Shown here: positions 37,201 through 46,200 of the stretch, piece after piece | How positions within the stretch are numbered: position 1 is the first letter of the stretch | Layout of the letters: every line of letters starts with the position of its first letter | Translations under genes and position numbers: made by a program | DNA from: Phallusia fumigata | Lineage: Eukaryota > Chordata > Ascidiacea > Phlebobranchia > Ascidiidae | Length of the DNA stretch: 49,972 nucleotides | NCBI GenBank assembly: GCA_008931825.1 | Contig: QXVZ01023695.1 | Coordinates: 1-49,972, forward strand | Direction of reading: 5' to 3' | Notes under the pieces: generated by a model | The model's database searches: none | Told to the model about the DNA's origin: nothing | The model's input: the letters and a program-made list of their open reading frames with translations, nothing else

Positions 37201-40200
37201 CTTTTTGATGGCGGACTTACTATGACCACAGCACATTTTAGGCCGAACTGCATGATCAGGTGTTATATTATCTCCAAATGCGACCAAAATAGAATACAAA
37301 ATAAAGGAAATGAATCAAAAACTGCCAACTGACGTGTTGAGGGTTATCGTACAAACCATGGTAAAAATAAGATATTGGCAAATTACAGTTTACACAGATA
37401 AACCTCCTTACATTCTACTTCAGTCGATTAAAAACAAAGTGTTTTGTTCAGACGAACTGGCGAAAGAGGGCGTGTCGGTGGCGAGGGGCAGGGGTGGCAG
37501 GAGACCCACTAACGAGGACAGTCCCTGGAACGAGCACAGCGCCATCTTGCAACTTTTCGAAGACGAAGCAGCCGGTCCATCATTGTCCACCCTCACTAGA
37601 GCCGACGACGGTCAGTTCTCACGTGTTTTTCTTCTTTCGTTTACAACCCTTGTTAAAAAGCTAGGGAGGGCGGAAAATGGCAAGGAAAACAAAACTTTTA
37701 GATTTTCATTATGTGGTATACCTGGCAGGGGTCGGCAACGTGTGGCACACTTGCCACGGTTGGCACAAGAGGGGATTATTTATGGAGCAGTACAACTACA
37801 ACTGCAAAAATGGCGTTGTACAACAAGTGTAGTGCAACTGCAGCAACGAGCTACAGTATGTGCTATTTGATGACAAGCCTACTAAAAACAAAAACATAAA
37901 GCAGTGACGTTATCATCATTGAACGCGAATTTATTAACATTTTAACTCAATATGACAGACATAATAAGCGTTGTCATAAACTTAAAAAAGCCGCGTGTTA
38001 ATGTGTCGGAATGAGAAAAAATACCTAGAATTTGACCGTTACATTAGCTTAAGCTATGATTTGTAATGAAATGAACCATTTCTATGAAAACACGACTGTT
38101 CATTTCTATGAAAACACGACTGGTTAGATTTTTTAATAATAGCTCACAAAACATCGCAGATAAACGACTGGTGATGTTTGTTGTGTCAAAGGCGCACCCT
38201 TTGTTACGTAACTATAAGAAGCGTTATTACGCGCGAGCAATCGCCTACGACCATACCACGTTGAGAACACCCCATCTCGTCCGATCTGGGAAGTTAAGCA
38301 ACGTCGGGCCCGGTCAGTACTTGGATGGGTGACCGCCTGGGAATACCGGGTGTCGTAGGCTTTTGCTCGTGTTTAGTAAAAAAAACAATTCGTTTCGCTG
38401 GTGCGTCGAAAGTCCAACCAACTTTTTCAAACGCGTCTCATCGAAAACGTTTGAGGAACACTGCGTTACGCTTATGCCACTGCATTAATTCATTTTGACA
38501 AAAATGAACATCAGCAAATGCAAAATCATTCTCAGCCTTCGTAAACATTTCTTATCAACCCACACTGGTTTTTACCTTACTGGTTTTTCTATAACCTTCG
38601 TTTTTTCACAGATGCCGACCTCGACACTTTTAACCCAGTACTTCGACTTGCACGTGCACTTCTCAATCAGAGCAATAAGATGACCGGAAGGGACCGTAGT
38701 ATTACCGTCAGTCGGAAGCGCTCATCCAGTGAAGACGGAGATCTGGAAAAATCCCCCACCAAAGCTCATCTGATTGAACTCACTGACGGCTGCCTACTTT
38801 TATACAGCAACGTTATGCACCAGCACATGGACAAGGTTGTGTTTTTGTTTTAAGTCTATTTGTAGTTCTTATGTTTGATACCGACTGATTCTGTCAACAT
38901 TAAGGACTGTACTCTCAAATTTGGGTGCAATTCGGCGCGTGTATTCCACCAGACACCTTTGGCAGAGCAGTAAAGCCACCAACGCACCTATTCTATACGG
39001 TTATGGGGTTATGAAAAAGATTTGGCAAAATTTTCGTGGTTCATTTGTGGCCTGTGTTTACAAGCTGGTTGCTGTATGGATGGGAATGTCAAATTGTTTT
39101 GCTGGTACTTAAAACATTGTTTTGGTGCAGACCATAGGTCACCCAAAAAACTCTTCTTACAATCTTGTAGTGAAACTCCGTTCAAATCGAAATCAACTAT
39201 ATTTTTTGCACTACCACTAAGTACCAAAAAGAAAAATGGTTACAACGACATGAGATATTTACCAGTTTTATTAAACTGGTCTCATAATGTAGTTAAAATA
39301 GCCTGACTGCCATGCTAGCACAACATTTTGTTGTGATTATTATTATTCGTCAAGGCGGTGACAGTTAAAACTAGTAATGTCCATTTAAACATCCTGCACA
39401 GACCACCGCTACTCTTGTTACGTCACAATACACCGGGTTGTAATGACTGGCGTTGCAGTGAAAATCAGCAACAGTTGTCGTACTCTTACGCTGTAATATT
39501 TTGTAAACACAAAATAGTCAACTATTAATTATCAGGTTCTCTTTGTTTTTCGTCCACAGATTCACACGACCCGTACCAAGATCGTCGAGTACGCCACCGC
39601 TCTCAATGAGATTGAAATCAAACTGAAGAAATGCACCGCCCCCGACGTGCGTATAACGGCTCCTTACTTGTGTCAGATTGCCTTGTTTTTTCTTTGTTTT
39701 ATTTTGTTCTGGTGTCTGTTGACCACGAGGAAAAAAACAACCGAAAAAACGAAATGATCAAACAAACAAATAAATGCCATAACGATAAAAAAACAGAAAA
39801 TATACAAATAAATAATACATATGCATATGATGACGATGTAAAATGTTTACGATGTACATTAGAAATATTACTTTCGTATATTTGCATTTTTGCGCATTTT
39901 GCGTCTTTGGTCAGAACTTCCTCAAATGTGGAATTCGGCCTGTTGAAAATTGAATAAGGGTCAGGTCTCGGATTTGCTTTTTTTTAACTTACTGTATTCT
40001 TACGCAGCTTGCCGACATCCGTACCAGCCTCACCCAATCACACGGCGTCCTGCTACGTCACATGACTGAGCTCTGTCGCGCCATCGCCTGGTTGAAAGCG
40101 TCAGTTTACGACCCGGTAGGTTTAGCTTTTCTTATGATTTGTTTCTTGATTAAAATTATGCGTTTTCCATTGGCTCTTTTTGTGCAAGTATAACATTTTC

Positions 40201-43200
40201 TAGTAGAATTATGGGTCCTTTATTTACAGATTGTTTCAGTCTGTTTTTTCCACCAAACCCTGGTTTCTTTCTTCCCTTTGGCCAGGAAAAGCCGTCCAAA
40301 TTTTATTAAAATCACACACTTGATAAATGGGCATCTAATGTTGACCCATCGGTTAATCTGCAGGGCCCTGAAACGTGAAATATAAAATACAGCACTATTT
40401 AGTTTTTTTATTTTCGTGTAGACTTTGTGCTTTTGAGGGTTGCGAAAAACCTGAATAAGCTGTGTAGAACTTTCTCGGGAGAACTTTCTTTTCGGTAATT
40501 ATCGATGGATTGAACCATTTCAATCAAACTCGACTGTTTTGTGACAAATTTTGGAATATAACAAGCAAAAGTAGCAAAATGAAAACAAATAATCAATAAC
40601 GTATATTGATGAAAAAAACACGGCCTTTGTTACATCACTATAAGAAGCGTTACTACGGGCGAGCAATCGCCTACGACCATACCACGTTGAGAACACCCCA
40701 TCTCGTCCGATCTGGGAAGTTAAGCAACGTCGGGCCCGGTCAGTACTTGGATGGGTGACCGCCTGGGAATACCGGGTGTCGTAGGCTTTTGCTCGCGTTC
40801 GCTGAAAATACTCAATCAGTGGATTGACCTTTCAGCCCAGGGATGGAGAACCCGCTTGACTGTTTAATTTGGCCCGCATCAGAATTATGTTCAGNGATCT
40901 GGGAAGTTAAGCAACGTCGGGCCCGGTCAGTACTTGGATGGGTGACCGCCTGGGAATACCGGGTGTCGTAGGCTTTTGCTCGCGTTCGCTGAAAATACTC
41001 AATCAGTGGATTGACCTTTCAGCCCAGGGATGGAGAACCCGCTTGACTGTTTAATTTGGCCCGCATCAGAATTATGTTCAGGTAAACAACATAGCATCAA
41101 AAGTCAAAACCATCAAATGTTTGTGTATAAGTATTTCCTTGAGATGTCTTCGCCCTTATGAGCGATTTATATTTAACATTTAACCGTATTATGACCCCAA
41201 ATCTCATAAAATTGCGACGCAATCAACCTCTTGCTATTTTTGTGACATTACAGCGCTTTTTTGGGGCCCCGTCCGTAATATTGTGCAATTCATGCGACCC
41301 GCAGCACTAAAAAGATTGCCTAAATCTGTTTTAGTCACTCTTTTATTCAATCTATGCAACTTTTTACAGGAATCACAGCTGAATCTCTGGTGGCTTCTTC
41401 AGCTTTGCATTCGAACTGCCCACAAAGCTGCCGAGAAAGGAGCTCTCTTCACTTTTATGCCTGAATTCTACCTGACCGCTGGCACGAGGTAAATTGTAGT
41501 ACTTTTTTTTATGTTATTGACGTTATGCTCCTGAAATTAAACGTTGGTAGAATTTGTTCAAAGCAGACTACTTGACATTTGAAAAAAGATGACAAAGAAT
41601 ATGTCGAAATTCAAACTTGTATTTGTGGAAAAAATGTGAACTAATCAATGTCCAGCCTGTATTTGAGCAAAAAAACATGTAAAAAATGAAAGTAAACTTA
41701 ATTTTTAATTTATATGTGAGAAAAATTTAAGTGTGTATGTGAGTCAAGCAATGTTTGGTGTGTATTTAAGTAAAAAATCTGTAAAAATGTGATTTAACTT
41801 TAGTTTTAATTAATATTTGGGTAAAAATGCAATTCTGTGTACAGATTGTACAAATGCTTGCGCGAGTATTTCGCCCCGTCCCAACCATTCGAGAAACTTC
41901 CTCAGCACGACGCCACCTTGCGGTCGTTTATCAGATTCCTCAGCACATTTCACTGCGACCAACGGGTCGTCAACAACGGTGAGACTTTTTCCAACTAAAT
42001 TATAACATTGGGGAAAGAAGTCTTTTGTAATACCTAAAACAGTTTTACGCACATGAAAAACAAACCATCCGATATAACTACATGCCGTTGTTATTTTTCT
42101 TTTTTAATTAATAGTATTCTGCAATACCTTCGATTTTCTGTTAAAGGTGATTGTTTTTTCTTTTTTCCTGAAAATTTTTTGCGCCCAATTAGTTAATTGT
42201 AGTTTTTTTGTTTTTCAAAATCGAAACTCGTGTCCGTTTTAGTTGTCATCGTAAATCAATTTGTATTGATGTTTCAGACATGAAGACAATGCTGGCAAAT
42301 ACCATTACCACTTTCATCACGTATCCTCTGCAATTGAAAGCCGTCGAAACTATGCCCATGGAAGAGTAAGTTCCCTACATGAGTATTTCTTGACCTTTTC
42401 CGATACCCTTCACCAATCCGTTCCTATACTCCCTTCAGTCATTTTCGGAATTATTGTTCTTATGTCAAGATAAGAAGCCATCCTTGTAGCCCCTAGAACC
42501 TATCTCGTACCTTTTAGGGCTACGAGCAACCCTGGTCAAAAGCCCCTGAACTATAGTGATCTCAAAATAATATAGAAAACGCGACTTCAGATTCATAAAA
42601 CGCCTTTATATACATTTTTTTCAGACATTAGAGAAAAAAATGGCAAAGTATTTGTGGCTAATTGGCATGTTTGCTATTTATTGGGTCTTTGATAGTTTTG
42701 TTAAACTGTTAATGCGTTGATTTTCATTTCAGCCTCCGAGCATTCGTGCGCAACATGTTGTACGCGTATGATGAAGATAAACCATGGACGAGTGTTGGTC
42801 ATCGTATATTGGCAACGCTATGGAGGGTAAACTCAATATATTATGTTTTTGGTACTACCTCTTCGTCCCATTGCAAAAGTAACATTTGGCGATAGGGGCC
42901 CCAAAAAACATATTTCATGGCACATCAAACCATTTAGGCCCCCTCAATATTTTTTAGAGATAAAAATAAATAATGAGGCTAATTATTGATTTATTGTCCA
43001 TTAAAACTTCAACGATTACCCATTTTATGACAATTTAAAGCTGATGTTGAAATAATCCCGTATTTAATAATGTAAACCCCTTTTTCAAACGGCTCCCGTT
43101 CGTCGCCCCTCGGTAGCCTTTGGGCCGTGGAAAAATAGACTTTTGTTGATGTGTGTGGGTAAAGTTTGTGCTTTTTTTTCTATTTCCAGGGCAGTGGATT

Positions 43201-46200
43201 CGCGATGCGTTACGATCATCCACCCTACGTTGCCAAAGTGAAGAAACTGCTCAACCGTGAACACGGTAAAGCGAAAAAAATATGCTGACATAAAAGTTTT
43301 TCGTGTTTTCTTATAATTCTTTCGCGTGTTACGTGCACAAAAACTTGATTGTCTGGTGCAAGCCGCATTGTATTGCTGATGATAAATATGCTGGCATAAT
43401 TTTTTAAAAGCGACATGCTTTAAAAACAAACGTTTCTGCAATAACTCCAGCCATCTTCAGTGATACAGTAAGGCTTGCTCCATACAAGTATTTACGCACG
43501 TAAAGTGCGAAAACATTAAGACAAGAAAGAATTATCCGTGTTTAATGTTCAATATAAAGTGCATTTAAAAGAATCCTTTGTTTAGCGGCGCCTAATTTGT
43601 TTCCGTTGGTAGCCAAAGTGAATTTTGTTAAAGTGTGATTTCAAACTTGTTGTACATTCTCAATGCATAATTCCTTTTCTAACATACTTACTTGAAATTA
43701 TTTTGAACTTGTACACTCGCAATGCATAATTCCTCTACGCCTTTTTACTTACTTGTCATATAAACCCGTACAACACGTTCAGAATTAGGGTTGCATACCT
43801 AAAACTTGATTGATATTTCATCATGTCTTGAAAACACACTTCCCATTAATATTGTAATCTGATATTGACATGAAATATAGGCACTACTATGAAAATTTTC
43901 TTACATAGATTTCATTTCCACCAAATTTCGACTTAATTTTGTGACGGACATCACTACCTATAATGCGCCGTATTTGTTTTAGTTCTTCATGAGTCTCGGA
44001 TTCAGTTCAGAAATTGAACTACCAAAAACTATTCCAAAATAAGGATAAATAGTGGTATTTCAAATCTCAATAATAGACAAGGACAAATAGAGCTGAATAA
44101 AGGATTGTACTTTGAAATAAAGGACGGTTGGAAACCCTACTCAGAATAATTTCAAGTGAATTTCTTAATTAATATACTTACTTGTCACGCAGACCCGTAC
44201 GTTCCCCACAAGCTGCTGGAATGTGTTCGTGAACTTCTCATGACCGAACCGACCCTGGCTGGCAAGTTTGTGCACAGCATACTCGAACATTTGCACTGGA
44301 GTTTCTCCGAGTTTATCGGCCAACTTCAAGAGGTACTGAACAACCTTTGACCTATATACATTGCCTATGAGGGACCGGGTACATTAATCCGGCTCCCGAA
44401 AGCTACAGAGGGGCCCATAACTGCCTAAACCAAGTGTTTATGTATAAGCCCAAATACAGTGGCGTGTTTTTATCCATTTGAGAGCAGTTAAATGCACAAA
44501 AATCATTAATTGGGCCTAATTTTTATTTCATTCTCAAATAGTTTGCAATGAGGTCCCCAAATGGGTCTGCACCTCCCTAAAATATTTGGGGGCCCTTCCG
44601 TCTATATTCACCCTTCTTTTGAAGTACTTTTAGCCTTAGTCAAATTCAGATATTCCAAATATACGTTACACGTAGCGCGTAAAGTGGGTGAAACGGGTTC
44701 CTTCTTGTAAGTAGAAATGTAATGTTGACTGTAAGCGCTACGCCGTTTGTTACGTAACTATAAGAAGCGTTACTACGCGCGAGCAATCGCCTACGACCAT
44801 ACCACGTTGAGAACACCCCATCTCGTCCGATCTGGGAAGTTAAGCAACGTCGGGCCCGGTCAGTACTTGGATGGGTGACCGCCTGGGAATACCGGGTGTC
44901 GTAGGCTTTTGCTTTTTTTCTTTCATTCGGATCTATCGATGTGCTGACTGCTGAGGCGAGCAAACTGTTACCATTCTTTTCCGTTATTGGGATTTGATGA
45001 ATAACTTCTGCGAGCTACCTATATGGTTTATCCAACGCAAATTATATTTTTTTGTGACATGGATAAACAAGGTTGGCAAGATTTTTGTTAGAGCCCAACT
45101 TAAAATGCTGCAGGCACCAAAATACCAAGACCACCAACGTTTCCCTGGCCGTAACGCATTTTGCAAATGATGTCAACACTTTGCCCGCACGCAACTCCAA
45201 CCTTGCTACCCTTGTACTACCTGCCCCGGATTTAGGTTTGGGTTCTGTAAGACCTGAGCTCTGGATGCCTTTAGAGCCCCTTCCTTTAAGTTACAACAGC
45301 TGGTACCAGAAAGTTTTGGTGTATCCATGTCTTTTATTCAGATGAAAACGCAGTACTTTTTGATTTTTATTAATGTACATTTGACAAAGAAATTTTTATT
45401 TTAAAACAATCAAGACAACATTCAACTATGGCTTTTTTAGCTTGTACCAAAATCAGGCACTTCCTACCAGGTGACCGATGCCCGAAACATGCACCCTGTT
45501 ACCTGCGTTTGTATCCACATCCCTTGCTGTAAACTGTAAAGCATCGCTCTAACCTTGTGTAGGTTCACCAGCAAAACGTCCGTGGGTGGAAAGGTGCGAC
45601 TGGATTGCTGGCATCGCTTGACGCGCAGGCCTTACGTCAGTTGCGCATCGTTGACATGCTGTTCGAACTTTCCGTTTCCCTGCTGCGTGTCCTTGAACTG
45701 ACCTTGGCTGTTGCCCCGGGTGCCTTTCTCGACTGGACCAGCAACGAGGATTCCGAGATCTTACTCACAAGCCTCATCCAGGTTATTTTATTGCTTATGT
45801 TGAAGCACTGTTCCTCAGCCTTTTTTTCTTTTACCTAAACAGCTAGATGATTTAAAAACGCCCCCTCAATAAACAAAAATCAAAAACAATTTATTTTACC
45901 TGCATTAAAACTCGCATGGTCATCATACAAGTAGAAAAAATATAGGCAATATTATGGAAGCATTTCACCAATTTACTTATATTGGTCGTTTAAAGAGATA
46001 CACACGACATAAATTGCCTAGCCGAATTATTTCAGTGTACAACCCAACTTTCTCTCAGTGCCCTCTAATCCCCATTTATTATACAGCGCCCCTTACCCTT
46101 AGTGGGTCGATCGCGCCAACGTAGACAACTCTTGTGTTTAGGCTTTAAAATAGAACCACTGAACTCGTTGTTCAGCGAATGAAGGTTTTATAGAACGATC

